From positions 27,364,286-27,428,285 of the forward strand of contig NC_052021.1 in NCBI RefSeq assembly GCF_015832195.1: a stretch of DNA of 64,000 nucleotides, given 5' to 3'. The notes beneath the pieces are model-generated. The model ran no database searches, was not told the DNA's origin, and saw only the letters and a list, made by a program, of their open reading frames with translations. The first letter of the stretch is position 1; every line of letters starts with the position of its first letter. A program made the translations under genes and the position numbers. The DNA comes from Motacilla alba alba. Its lineage: Eukaryota > Chordata > Aves > Passeriformes > Motacillidae. This document shows, piece after piece, positions 11,731 to 25,600 of the stretch.

Positions 11731-14090
11731 GGCACTTGCTGTCATTGTGCAATCAGCTGGAGCACGTTGCCCTTACGAGATGCTCCTTGTCAAGCATGGA
11801 AACTTTGTGCAAAGCCTTTCAAAATGTGCAGAGAGACCCTGCTTTGGAGACAATGCTGTTTGCTTCTTAGTGACAGACTTAGAGGGTATTTTACAGATTT
11901 TTCCAAGAGGCAAAAAAATTGCCTTCAGTGGAAAAAAGTTCAGACTGTTTAGCTAGTGGTGGCATTGCATTGTGCTGGGCAGGCTGTGAAGGGCTGTGTA
12001 ACCTGGCCTGAGAAGCACTCAGGTGAAGCAAAGTAGTTCTGCAGTACCAGCAACTTTTTACAGCTTTTAGGGAGAGAAAGCACAGCAAGAGGCTCCTGTC
12101 TGTCAGAAACAATGCCCCATCTACCCACGGAATTGCTCTCGAGGAGCTACTTGGTGTGTGAGGATGCTTTTGTTGGAGAATGAGTGCCTCTGCCTAGCGC
12201 AGAGTAATTTGCTTTCAAAGCAGATTAAACTAAACTGGGAGGATGCTGTTAATCTGAAGCTGTGGGTTCTGCATCTGTATTTGATCTGGAATAGATACTC
12301 TCATTTAAAATTGCATTTGTGTATTCTAGATTGATTTATCTTTTTCATATGGAGACAAGGCCTCATCTCCCAAACCACAATTTGGTTGAGATACTGAAAT
12401 TACCAGGTTATTCAATGGTGGTGTTAGGCAACTCTTTTCCTCTGTTAGGGGATGCAGAGGGATAATTTCCAATATTCTCCAATGATGGGTTTGAATGGGC
12501 AATATCTGAATTATTTCCCTGGATTCCCAGCAGTAAAACTGGCTGTGGCTATGAACAAATTTGCCTGTCTAAAAGAAGTGAATGAAACTGGACTGGAGGA
12601 ACACACTGGGCCACAGTTGAGGTTCCAGAGGAGGCTGTTGGAGTGGTGTCTGTGTCTCCCAAAAAGCAGAGCCAGAGGGTGGCTGGGTGAGGCTGCGGGG
12701 CGGGATGGGGAATGCCGGTGTGTCAGTGGGAAACCACAGGGCGTGGTGCAGGGCTGGCACTGCCAGGGAGCTGCAGGGACAATGAGTCTGTGGTAGGCAG
12801 TCACTGATAGCAGAGAGCCCCAGCTAATCTTGGTTTTGTGTGGTGTGGTCTGTTTGGATTAAAATATGAGAGCTGGGGCTTGCTTGTTCTTCTTTTTTTT
12901 TTTTTAATTATTATTATTTTTTAATTGCCATCAGCTAGTCTGGGGTCTCAGAACTCGTCTTTAATATCTTCATTCCACTGAGAAAGCAGGAATAGCCTCC
13001 CCACTACACACTTTAAGGTGAAATTAGCATGCATAGGCCAATTTCTGAACTTTACACCAAGCCCTTCTGCCCAGCTGAGTCACTGCATTTGTTTGGCAGG
13101 CTTTTAATTTTCCATTTCAGTGGTGGAAATATGCCTCTTCAGGGCTGGCCCAGGTGGCACATCTTCTGCACATACCTTATTGCAGTGTTGGGTGACCCTG
13201 GCAGCCCACCTGGCAGACTCCAAGAGAGCACTTTAGTCCCAAACCCGCCTGTGCAGTGGCTTTGGGCAATGCCACCTCTTTGCTGAGCCCAGATCATAAG
13301 GTTGAGAATGGACCATGTGTTCTTTTCTGGGACTTCCCCCCACCTTGCCCTGTGACTTGTTTGTGTGACACAGTACAGGACAGGGGCATTGTGCATTATC
13401 ACATGGCGAGTTCAGCATTCACAGGTGACAGCCAGAGATGTACCCCTGTGCTCAGAACTGTTACACCACGGTGGATGTCATACAGTGTCCGGAGATGCTT
13501 CCCCTTCCCCCACTGCCCACATGCCAAAATAAATATCTGATATGAAAGTCAAGGTACAGAAGCCAGCTGGATTGTACAAGAGGTCCTGTCTCCTTTCTGC
13601 TGCTGTTGTTATTTTTTTAATATAATTTTCCTGATGGGTTGAGTGACTGTCTACAGTAGAATAAAGGGATGGAGAAGATATTTTGGCATTTCTTTGAGCA
13701 GGAGCGTGTTCCTTCTTTGAAATCTGGGAGATTTTTTTTTGTGTTTGCTTTGGATTTTTTGTTTATCTGCTCATTTGGGCTTTCTATTACCCCCCTGTCG
13801 ACGCCCCCCTCCTTCTTTTCACAAATGGAGGAGAGGAGAAATTGTGTGCATGTGTGTGTGGTGCCCTGCCAAGCAGAGAAACTAAACAGACAGCCTCTAT
13901 TGCTTTTGCTCTCACATCTCTAACTTAATTATGGGGGAGGCAAGGGGTGTGTTGTGTTTAATGTACTCCATGCTTCCAAAACTCTGCACTCTCACATGCT
14001 AGGGGCTGACCACTGGCACGGGCTTTCATTAATATTTTTTCTTTACCCTGCCCTTATGAATTGCTACTTTTGGTTTAGGGGCTTCTTTGT
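11731..14090. other. Non-coding stretch with a small palindromic core
   Basis: No gene is recognised. The segment 12204-12236 contains a palindrome-like centre (GCTTTCAAAGC followed by AGATTAAACTAAACT) resembling the centre of the 2.8-kb palindrome. A T/A-rich tract lies at 12892-12924. A region near 12600-12780 is somewhat GC-rich, but its frames are not recognisable. Confidence 0.55.
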
Positions 14091-14099
14091 AACAAAATT

Positions 14100-14480
14100 C
14101 TTTTATTTTTATTTTTATAATTGCTTCTGGATCTACAGAAGCGCATGTCGAAAATCATCCCAATGTCACTAGTCTTTAGTTCAACAAGAACGCTATAGAA
14201 ACGAAAGGTTCTGTCATCCATCAGATTTTCTGTTCCATTTGTTGAAGATGAAAGGCGAGCGAATTTAGTGCTCACTTTCTTCTCCTTCTGACAGTTATTG
14301 ATCCTCCCTGGAACTCTGCAATTCACGCTCGGAGCCAGCCCTGACACGGGGAATCCCCAATTTATTATGTGTGTGCTCACTAGCGCCACGTTAGTGCAGC
14401 ACATTTGCCTCCCTCTTTCAAAGCAGTCTGTTAATTTTTCAGCTGCACCTTGCGAGCTGGGATTCTCCCCCTTCTTGCCT
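14100..14480. promoter_or_regulatory. Candidate conserved element with kappaB site
   Basis: High-complexity sequence with scattered CpGs and no repeat signature. It contains the exact palindrome GGGGAATCCCC at 14348-14358, which fits the NF-kappaB consensus GGGRNNYYCC and is the reverse complement of the classic p50-type GGGGATTCCCC. A short inverted pair CACTA...TAGTG follows near 14378-14396. The texture suggests an enhancer-like conserved block. Binding and conservation are inferred, not shown. Confidence 0.33.
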
Positions 14481-14520
14481 GTTTTGCTTTACAGGACTTT
14501 TAATCTGGAGACTGTTAATA

Positions 14521-16616
14521 TTTGAGAAACAACTGCTCTAGCTTGTGTTTATGTGTAAGTGGTTTCAGAGGCTTTCTTGGTTTGTACAAAATAGGAAAAG
14601 ATTGAATCCTTTTTTCTGAGACAATGGGGTATAGGAGGGAGAAAGCCTGCAACCTGTTGGTTTTTAGTTGAATTTTATGGTTACTGAAAATGCAAGATTA
14701 TTAGGTTAGAGACAGCCCCTTGGTTAAAATCAAGATTGTGGAGTAAGTGTGCTTATTTGATGTCTTTCATCACCAGAAATAGAACTGCACCAATATGAAA
14801 GGAATACATGTAATGGTGGGAAGTATCATGGTCTTCCATGTCTATTCTCCCCATGGCTTTTAACAGAAGGTGTATCTGGCTAGATGGGAGCAGAGACGTA
14901 GGGATTTCCTCCACTGCTGACCAAATGCAAACCCAACACATCATGTTGCAGACTGGAGCCAACTTTAGCCTGGCTGGCATGGTGCATGGGCCCAGGTGGT
15001 GTCCTGGACCATGCTCTGCTGCATGGATGTGTCCTGTGTGTGATGCCCAGCAGGGCATGGGGGCACCAGTCTTCTAAATACAGATTTGTAATGCTCTGTT
15101 CTCTTCCAGCATCTCCTATGCCTCAGCATGGTACCTCCTCTTCTGTGACTGATGATGGTGAAGTCTTACACACCAATTTTGTGACGCTTCTACTTCTTTG
15201 ATGTCACTGAGAGCCTTTTAGTGTAGGTGCAGTGAAGGGGTAATACCTTGGTTATTCCTTGCTGAGGAATAACAGACTCTGCCTTTTGTTTGTGTAAATG
15301 TTCATGAAATCCTCTGTCCCCTGTGACCAGTCGGGGATGTGTGTCACTTGTGTTGTCCTGGTTCTCTTTTTTTCTCCAGGCTACTTTGTTCCTGTGGTTT
15401 ACTTAACCCTTGGCCAACAAAACATATTTCCAACCAAAATCTTACAGAACAGAGAGGAAAAGGCCCTTTTAAAGAGGCAAGACGTGCCATGGGTCAGGGT
15501 GTACCACCTTTGGGCTCAGCCTGGGGAGGGCAGCTGGACTGGCCATGCAGAGCTGATGGTAATCAGGCCTCCCCAGCTGCTTACAGGCTTTGCGGGAGGT
15601 TGGCAGGCCCTTAAAAAAGGGAGTTTCACATCTGCTTTTGTTTATCCTTTTTGCTGCAGGCAATGCTGAAAACTTAATAAATTGCATGAAACCTAAGGAA
15701 ACAAGAATATAAGAGTATTAGATAAATTACAGAAGCTTGCCTACCTGTATCATATTTATAACATGAACGAGAGGTGTGTTTTTTTTCTTTATAGAAGGTA
15801 CACCATGTCTCAGCCTCTCACTGAGGCTCTCTTGTTTAAACATTCCTCTGTTCTTGCTACTTCTGCTCCTCAGCTTCCACCTCTAGCTCTTCCCAAATTT
15901 TAACATCGTTTTTAGGTGGCAGGCGTTTAACACACCAGCGCTCTGAAGATGTGATGATGGTTTTTCGAAGGATATTTATGAAGCGGTTTTTAAGTATTTT
16001 GGAGGCTCATGTCTGAAGGAACAGATGAAAGAAAAATCCTTGTAATGCTGGTAGCATATGCACGCTCTACAAAGACTGTCTCAAATATGCACCTGTATTT
16101 GCTCTAATATTCTCACCATTTTTTCAGCCCAACTCTCCTGGCAGGGGCAGGGATGAAAGGGGAATTGTGAGAGAGAAACAATAAACTTTAAAACAGACAC
16201 CTTGGTAAGAGATGCTGTAACTTCAAATATTTGCAGTTCCTTTGTTAAAGAACTGGCATTGCACATTAACCTTAATGTAAGTGTAATATAGCATGTATCT
16301 GAGGCAGAATTGAAGAATATGAATTTCTGCAGCTAATGGTTTTTGAATAAATTCAGTCCAATTGTCTGGCAGTTATTAGCGGAATGTGTGAATCAGAGGC
16401 TGTGCAACACTGTATACTTTGAAGACCTTGAACCATTTCTACCAGTTAAGAGCTGTTAGATAGAATCTGCTGAAAATTAGCTTCATTCAGTTATCATACA
16501 ATATAGCGAGCTGCTCTGGCAAAAAGCATTCTCTGCTAACATTGAGTCAAAATAAACTCTTCTGTTCTGTCCTGAATTGCAGATAGTATCTGACTGAGGT
16601 CAGATAACCTGGCTGC
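14521..16616. other. Non-coding stretch, nothing recognised
   Basis: AT-rich sequence. The open frames at 15298-15687 on both strands have no recognisable domains. No simple repeats or named mobile elements were seen. Confidence 0.65.
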
Positions 16617-16632
16617 CGCGCATGCGCGCGCG
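16617..16632. promoter_or_regulatory. NRF1-type CpG palindrome
   Basis: The sequence CGCGCATGCGCGCGCG is a 16-nt alternating purine-pyrimidine run with seven CpG steps in an otherwise CpG-poor region. It holds GCGCATGCGC (16618-16627), which matches the NRF1 core. There is no surrounding CpG island, so a classical promoter is unlikely. The run could also adopt Z-DNA. Confidence 0.5.
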
Positions 16633-16639
16633 GATGTGC

Positions 16640-19600
16640 CACCCATACATGTGTGTAAGGAGATCTGTGCCTGGATGTAAATATTGCCCTATAACTTGCC
16701 TTGCTCTCGTGCCCACTGTGGGCAGGTCACAGGCACCTTGGCTTTCTCCAGGCACTGGCTGACCCTGCACAAGTATGTGTTCCCTGCTCCAAAACATTAG
16801 TAACGCTGCATTAGATTGGGCTTAATTTGGGCTTACACAAAAATAGACAGTGCCTGTATTATGCAGAATGTCAAGCTGAATATTTGTGATGGCTTTTCCT
16901 CGCTTTATTATGGATCCTCCCGGTCTGATGGGAGGAAAGCATGAGAGAAGATGAGAAGGAACACAAAGGACCAGTGGAGTTTGGCCTCCTGTGTGCTGAA
17001 CCTCACAGTTCAGTGCAAGCCAATGCAGAATTATGTTGCTCACTCTGCTGTGGCATCTAGGCTAATTTGTCTCGCTAATTATGCCGGGTGTAGGAGTATG
17101 CTGATGCCATTAACAATGTCCATGACCCAGGCTGGTCTCCCTGTCTGAGCTTTATGGTGCCTCATGAGCATCTGAGCTTTCCTGGAGCTGGTGACTCGAC
17201 TGGCGAAGTGTAAAGGTCTTTGTAGACTAGGGCAGTAATACGCTGTCAGTACTGTCAGTTAACTTACGAGGGCAATACATATGCTATATAATTATTTTTG
17301 GAGGAGATAGGTGAGTTATTTGTCAATGTTTGCTAATAGCAGGTGTGTGTAAAACTAGTTCGTTACCTGTGTGATTCCTTAAAGTCAACAGAGAGAACCC
17401 AGGTCTTCACAGAGCCTTTATGAGCTGTGTTCAGCAAAGATGTTCTCATGGATAAAGCATGAGACGTGATGATTTAAGTTACATCTCAGGGAGCAGGGCT
17501 AAGGAGATGGAAGAGTGACCGGTGCCTGAGGAGGAATGGAGTTATGAATGATTTTCTGGTTTACACTGAAAGTTTGTGCTGAATGAAATGGAGGGAAACA
17601 AACTGGATTCAAACATGATTAATCCTTGTGGGGTGCACAAGGAGTAGGGAGAGACTGAATGAAATAAAGTGTGGGGATTCTCAGCTAACTCCTTAAGCTA
17701 AGAGTAACTTCTAAGGAAAGCCAAGAAATTGGATCCTTTCTTTATCCTTCATATCTGCCCCAAACTCTTCAGAGCAGAATGACCACTCATGTGAAAGTAG
17801 ATGCCATATACTTAAGAGGCAGCAGTCAGCTCAAGCTTGTTGGCAGGAGTGGTGGGAATGCAAATTTCATGATTTGAAAAATCTGGTACTCTTGGAGGAA
17901 AGGGGGTTTCCACCACAAAACCAGCTCATCCATTTTCCAGTAGGGTCTGTAGACAATGGATCCCACAATCCCACATGGTCTCCGGTGTATTACAAGGTTT
18001 CATTTTTGTGGTCACCTCTAATTTGCCATGCAGACTACTAGAGGAAAGAGTTTTGGTTCTGGCCTCAAAGTGTTTAAAATGGAACTGGTAAAACCCTTGT
18101 GGTAAATGCAGTCTCAGAGCTTTGCAGGAGTTGAACTTCCATCAGTGTCTGATGCCCTTGCTTGCAGCTACCAAAGGGCCTGTCTGTAAGGGATCTTCAA
18201 CATGAAACTCTGCACACAGTTGCTGTACCCCCAGGTCTTTTCACAGTGTGTGTGAGTTTCAATATAAAAATCTAGGATAGATTCCCTGAAGGAACTGGAA
18301 TTTCTGGTGTTGCAAAGTCCTTATTAGGAAATTGGAAAGACACACTGATGAGTATGCCTGTTTAAAATCAGATAATACAACAGTTCCCACCATTATTCTC
18401 CTTTGGAGGGATTGTTTGTTAACTAAGTTGGTGTTTCAAATTAGAATGAAAATAGAAAAGAACAGTAAGCAAATTATTTTCTTAAGTTTGGGTATTTGTA
18501 ATGTTAAAAAAATAGTAATTGGATTACTCCTCTTCAACCCAGTACCAGTGCATTAGTAGATACTGGGGTCAAGTTGTCTATTTCTAGTTTCTTGCTCCTT
18601 CAGTGAATCTGTATTTGACTCTTTTCTGCACATGTCCTAGCAGCTCTATATTTATTTAATGTTTTCTCAGAGTAGCTATGCATAGAATCACAGTCTAGTG
18701 TTGTTATCAGGAGATTGTAGCAGTAACAGACCCATATTGTGCTGCTTGCATGTGGTACCTCACCATTTGGGATTGATGAGAAGTCCTGCCCATGAGTATG
18801 GACTGATCATTCTCACATGAGAACTTTAAATAACTTTTGTTTATATGAAAGGACTAAGATTTGTGAAAATGCTGGTTGGAACTAAATGTTTTAATGTCCA
18901 CAATTATAGTATGTTGTGATTGGTCTGACACTACTCTAGCAAAATAAAATCCCTTGCATGAACTATAGGTCCTGTTAAATTTTTAACAAAGTATTTTAAC
19001 TTTTGGGGTTTTGTACCATTGGTTGTCAAGTTTGGGAAGAATGGCTAAGTGGCACAAATGGTACAAAGTCCCGTTTTGTATCCCATGGCAATTATTCTTT
19101 TACTCTCATTTCTGTTCTAAGCCTTTGTTAGGTATGAGTGTTCTTGTGGATCTGGTGTTTTTACACCCTTCATGGCTGTGGATTGTGGTGGGATCTCTGG
19201 TGGGCTGTCAGCTTGCTGCTTCATTGCAAACCAGCTAATAGCATGGAAGGTGGAGATTCTGCCTTAGCTGGGGGGTCAGCAGGTTGTCAGCAACGTTATC
19301 TCCAGTGTGTGCAGTGCCATGTTTCCCTAACAGGCAAGCCCTCCGTGCAGCATGGCCTAGGGAACTTTGGAAAGCATCTTGGATGGAAATGCCAGACAGT
19401 TGTTTTGCTCTTGTTAGCAGCTTTTATCCAGAAGCTTTAATAGCATCACTGCAAAGTGTTGTTTAACAACTGGCTTCTTTGACAACTGTGGCTCCATTGG
19501 TAATGAGGGAGCTTATTTTACCAAAGTGCTGCAAAGAAATCCATGGGTGAGGGTGGGCATGGCTAAATTGCTTTAATACAACTTTTGTTTAATAGAAACT

Positions 19601-22600
19601 GAGTTTGTACAACAGATGGATTAGCAGATGAGATTCCCTGTTATTCTGTAATCCTTTGTAGAGGGTCTTGACTCTGTCTATCCAAAAAAAATTCCATTCT
19701 CTTTTCTGTAAGTTTCACACGCTAATGACAGAGATGAGTAAAGAAAAATAGCCCGTCCAGCTGCAGGCTTTCTAACACAGCCATTAGGTTTCAGGCAAGC
19801 AAACGTTGAAGAGAAAAAAGTGCTCTCCAGCAATTGTAATTAAGGGAAGAGCACCAAATACCTGTAGCAATATGTCAGTATTTTGAAATAACATTGCATC
19901 ATGTTTTACCTGAAACTTCATTAATGATAGCATAGATGGCCTCTTTATCTTGCCAGCATCTGCCCTATTACTGATTGAGACTAAGGGCCAGGCATGTGGA
20001 GTAATTCTGTTGAAATAGTTGTTTTTGTGTTTTATGCAACTGACAACCAAATCTGGCCTCTGGAATTTACAGTCAACCAAGCAAATGAGCTTTGAGCTCA
20101 CTGTGGGGTTTATTCTCCTTTAATGCTACAAAGGCAAGCTGCTGAAGGCAGCCTGCAGTAACACTGCCTCACGTTCAGCTGAGTATCCATCAGTATCAAA
20201 ACATCTCTTCGTGCTCCGGTTCAGGGTCACACTTCACCTGTGTTTGTTGCTCAGCAATGGAGGGATATGAGACTCTAGGCCAGGGGCCTCTGGCTTGTCT
20301 TCTATTGACTTGTGACCCTGGGTGGCCTGTCCCTAAGCAAGTTGTAATAGGGGAGGTAAAGATAATTACAGAAAAGCCTGGGTTTGGTGGGCTGACCTTC
20401 TCCCTGTTTTTCATCAGAAAATGGAAAAAGGTTAGAAGTGGCTGCTGTGTGTCTCTACTGCTTGTAATGGGAGCTGCATTTAAATGCTAGGATTGGTGCC
20501 TCTTTAATTCAGTTGTCCTGCAGGTGCAGGTGACAAAATTTCCACCAAATATCCTCCTCTCCCAGGCAAAGCGGGCCAAGGCAAATGATACTTCATACCG
20601 AGGTGGTGACAACATGGGCTGTTTTATCTGCCAGTGCCTTATGGCTTTTGAAAGATTGAAAGTAACCAAGGGCAACTGATGCGTCCTGGAAAATCCTGAG
20701 CAAGCACAGAACCAAATTTTTGTAATTGACAGAAAATGAGGAGTGCCGGAGTCCCCTGACAAGATTCATGGGAGGCAGCAGCTCTGCTGGGCGGTACCTA
20801 GCCCTCTCTGCTGTTTGATACCAGCTAGGGAAATCCTTCTGATGGCATTAGTTTTTGATTCCAATCCATTTTTTTTTGGTGTTCATATGCACTGAGCTGG
20901 TCCCTGACCTGTGATGTTGCACCACTTCATTGCCTGAGTCATGGATGTGTTTGATGCAAATACTGAGGGTGGCAGGCAGCTCATTGTTTAAAGAAACAGT
21001 TTCCTCCCTCACACAGCCACTTGGAACAAGCTTCTGTGAGACTTGATTTTATCAGCCTCAGCTTTTCTTTGGTTAGCCAGTGTTATGTTCCTGCTCGGTG
21101 TTGCACTGGGTTTTTTCAGAACTTGATCTGTGCAGGTTGCGGGACAAAAAATTCACCGTTCTCTGCACAGCCTGTCCAAAGGTGAAACAATTGAAAGAAA
21201 TAAGACTGATCAGCGGCAGTATTGGGGCTGCCTCTGACAAGTTGAGTGGACGCAAGGGAAGAAGTAAAATGCATAGCGTTGGAGCAAAACATGCCTCTTG
21301 ACTTTGGTTTATGTATTGTGCTTAGCTCATCAGTTTCTGTGTACCTACTATTTTCATTAAACTTGTATCTTCCCCTCTCACCATAAGTAAGTGCTCAGAA
21401 AAATGAAATCCTCTCTTTTCTCCTCCTGCAGGAAATATTAATTTTAGTTCATGCTCTCAGCTCTCCTTCCCTTTCCAATGGTCATTTCTACTTTCTGCAG
21501 TTGAGGCTGTTGCTGTGTCTTGCTTTTCTACCAGCCCTTCTGACTCTCTCCCTGTGTTTTCATCCCCCTTCCTGAGTTGTTCTCAGTAGGACCTGTGGGG
21601 AGATAGTCTGAGCTGGGCCAAACTATTCTCCTCCCCTTACCCCCAGCCTACCTCATCTGTCTTATTTAGGGATTTCTTTTTCAGCATTTAAAAGTATATA
21701 GTTTAAAACATTTAAAAATGTTAATGATGGGACAGTGTTCAGAGAGGGACAGCAAAACCAGGGTCTCTAGAGTACCTGGAGAGTACCCAGAGCTCACAGG
21801 TGTGGGCTGTCCTGTAGCTGTCCCTGTCTGGAACTGTCTCACCCTGAGACAAGAGGGACATAGGCTATTAGTATTTAGTATATGAACAAGAGACTGATCC
21901 AGTTTCTTGTTCAAACAAGAAATAGGTGTTCTAATCTTTTTGAGATCTCAAGGAGAGATAATAATTTTCTGCTGCTGAATGGAAGCAGTGATTTCCTTTA
22001 TAATTTTGGCTCTAAACCCCATTCAGGTAATGGTATTGCCAAAATACTTGAATCCAAGCTATCCTAGCCCCAAGCCTTGGGATACCCATGTGGATATACT
22101 GTTCAGTACCTAACATGTGCTTAGCTGTGCGTTTTAGCCATATGATGGTGTTCTTAGCCAAGTCAATTTTCTGTTCATTTTTTAAATTACCATGCTGTAA
22201 GACAGTGTTTCATGTGTTGTGCTAAATTTCCAAGTGTCTGGTCTCTGTTACAGCGCTGTTCTCATCTGTTAAGTAGGCAATTTCTTTGGGTAATAACACC
22301 AGAAATAAAAAGATCAGAGTTAGACTAAGGCAGCAGGATCCTTGACAGCGGTGTGCCTTGGTTTGGCCCACATCTCCTGAAGGGTGAACGGAGCTACTTA
22401 CACATCACACTTAATTTACAGTGCTAATGGTCTTGTGTGGAGTGGTAGGGGGGAAGAGGGAGTGCCCTCGCAAAGCACGGGAAAATGAATGTGTTGTCTC
22501 TACTGCAACCCACAGGCAGAGATAGTGGCTGCAGTCTGCTCACACCCTTCGCAGGGAGGTTGGGCTGCCGCCCTCCTTCTGCTGAGGGCTTCTTCCACAC

Positions 22601-25600
22601 CACTATGGACGGGGATGTGCTTTTCTCAGCAGCTCTGCAGCAGCTCAGCAGGCCCAGCCCGTATTGGAAATGGGATTTTTTCCATCAGCCAGCACACTGG
22701 CTGACCTTGCAGGCTTTTCCCTTCTTCCTCCTTGGACATGGCTGAAGCCCCAAGCTCCTTGCCCTGGCTTCAGCACAATGCCTTGTGAGGGCAAAATTGA
22801 TACCCCCACTGAAGCATGGACCTTCCTTTACATTTCATACTTTTTCCCTGCCCCAGATGTGTCTATGTCACTCAGGGTATGAATTCAGTCCCTCTGACGA
22901 AACCCTTGGGGAATAGTGGCCGTCAGTAGAGGCTCTTCACTGACTTTGTTTCTGTGTGCTGCCAATAGGAGTTCATGTTATTCAGTATAAACTTACTTCT
23001 GTAATTTAAACACTAGACTTGCCTCTCCTGTTTATTAAATATTGTGAGCAGCTGTGGGATACACTTCTGCCAAACAGTGTCAGTGTTGTTTTGGCTTCCC
23101 CTCTTTTCCCCCATGGATCTCATTTTGGCAAAATTTCAGGCAGCAAAGTAGGGAATCTGAGAGGCTCTCAGCTAAAGGGATGACAGAGACACTTACTGGA
23201 GTGTCTTCTTGGTGGTCACAAACTGGAGGAGATAAGCTTGACACCTGAGTAGGTTTCATTGTCACTTTGGAAAATTTTGTAAACTTGTAAAACTTTGTTT
23301 CATTGTAAGTTTAGCCTATTTTCTCTTTCTTTTCCTGAGAAAATGTCCATTTTCCTTTTGAAAGCCTTGTATTTTTTTTCCCCTGCACACTATATTTCTG
23401 GTGTTTCTCATTTTAGAGAAGTTTTGTACCTCTCCACTATTGTCTTCCTGCTCCTTCTCACACACTGGTCTTCAAAATGCACGAGGAAAAACATCCCCCT
23501 CCTTGCTATTCCTTTAAGTAATTATTTTGTATATTGCACAGTGGTTTTAATGAAAACCCTTTATTTATATTTTTTTTTTTATAATAGCTGTGGGTTCTCC
23601 TTACTCTGGGTGTGCAAATCTAGCCTGCTTGTAAATTACAGTGCTTGCACATTAAAATAAATTGCGATGACACGGGGCCTTGGCAGCACTGCTGGAGGCT
23701 GTCCTGAACCCACTGGGGTCTTCACTGCATGTTTCAAATATATCTGTTTTTTGCTGGATTTACAGAATATCTGGCACTTCAGCTCTGTAAGGAAGTCCTC
23801 CTTCAGTAGTTTATATGGAGGAGTTCCATTAGTGGAGTTTTGGAAGAGGGAAACAGGCAGTAAGGAGAAGCCCCAAAGGCTGAAAACACAACCTACACAA
23901 TAATGTCAGTTCAGTGCATCCAGCATGGCCCTCACCTCTCCCTGTGCTGGGTTGTATTACACCTACTCTAAAAAGGATCTTCCATAACTTGAACGTTCGT
24001 GAAAGACATTCATCAAAAAAAAAATTACTACAATTGCATAATTATGATTAAATTAATGCTAAAAGTTTTAGGGCTGGGCAGGTTTGTAGTGTTCAGTGCA
24101 ATGTGCAGTGTTAAAGTAGCCTGGTCCTTGCAGTAAAGGCCAGTTCCACTTGATCTTTTGAAAAAGATCATCCAGAGTCATTACGTTTGCAGATTTTCCC
24201 TACCACCTGTTTTCATGTCTGTAAATATATAAGACAGGACGCTCATTCTTTGTTCTAAAGGCACGTTAAGATCAATGCCCTTGAGCATGCACCCTCTTCT
24301 GACTGTCTAAAAATTTGTTAAAGGTATAGATCTTGATTACATTCTCTTAATCCAAGCCTTTTCTTTTAACCCAGCTCTTAAAAGGAAGCATACATGACAG
24401 TACATCACACAATATCTCAGCCCTTTCCTGACATTTCTGTGGAAGTAAATGAAAGGTGTAAATTAAAAAAAGCAAGTGTTTGTGTCTCACTTTAACCTCC
24501 TGTTATGTTAAATGGCTTTATTGAAGAGTGCCAGCAGTGTTCTCAAAAAACTTGGGAAAATCCACTGTGAGCTATGCAATTAGTTGCCTTGGGAGCTGAG
24601 TATGGAGTTCATGATGTTTGATGTGAAAATTACATGGACACATCTAATTGGGAGTATTTGCACCACACAGGATACCGAATAAAGAGGTGAACTCTCTTCC
24701 TCCATTCCTGGCTTGTTTTCTTCTTTAGTTGAAGTGTTTACCTTGAACTCTTCCCAGTTGAGATGCTGTTTATCTAGGGATGTGGATTGATCAGTAGGTG
24801 CACATTTCCCTGTGCAGATTTTGGAGAGCAGTGGGGAGAGAGGCAGAGGGGGCTCTGTGAGCCTGGAAGGATGAGAGGAAGACGAACTTCAAGCTACCTC
24901 ATGCTTCCCATTATCATTCCTCAGTCGTGACTTGCAGTGCCTATCCCAGCCCTAGAGCTCTACTCTTTTGCAGGAGTCAATGGCTAATTTAGAGAGTCCC
25001 TGGCACCATAGGATCTATTACTCATAATTTCTTTTAGTGGTTAAGTTTTGCAATATAAACATACATGATTTTTTTATGCTAACAGTGGTCTCCAATGTCT
25101 GTTGTTCTTCGAGCACTTTATGATTTCTTGCTTTAATGTTTTTTGTTAATGGTCCTCAAAATGAAAGAAAAATGTTCTGTAAATTAATAGCTGACACCAG
25201 CTTGTGTTGTGAATGTATGTCTTGGGGTATCATTCCATGCACTGAGATCAGCTAACAAAACCCAGAAGTCCACCACTCTCTTCTCAGTATTAAAACTTTG
25301 ATTATCTGTGTGTGCATGTGGATGTAGCTGTCTTCTCCCTCCTTCTTCCTTAGAAACTTGAATGATGTGTTGATCTTTAAACAGTTTGGGTGCATTTTTC
25401 TTTGGTTGCAAATAAAACTTGCTTGATGAATGCAGCTAAACTACAAGCATATTTTAAATATTCCATGGTTTTGAACTGCAATTAAGACTTAGAGTAAAAC
25501 ATTTTCCAGTAATTTAGTACTCTTTTCAGTGCAGTTATTAAATTATTAGACCACAAAGGCATTCTGCAGTTTGATGTTATTAAGAAATATATTAGCAGAA

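Noticed and set aside
18670..18720. CATAGAATCACAG segment considered as a minus-strand CR1 start
   Set aside because: The match ends after about 13 nt and the expected GGTTGGAAGGGACC block is missing.
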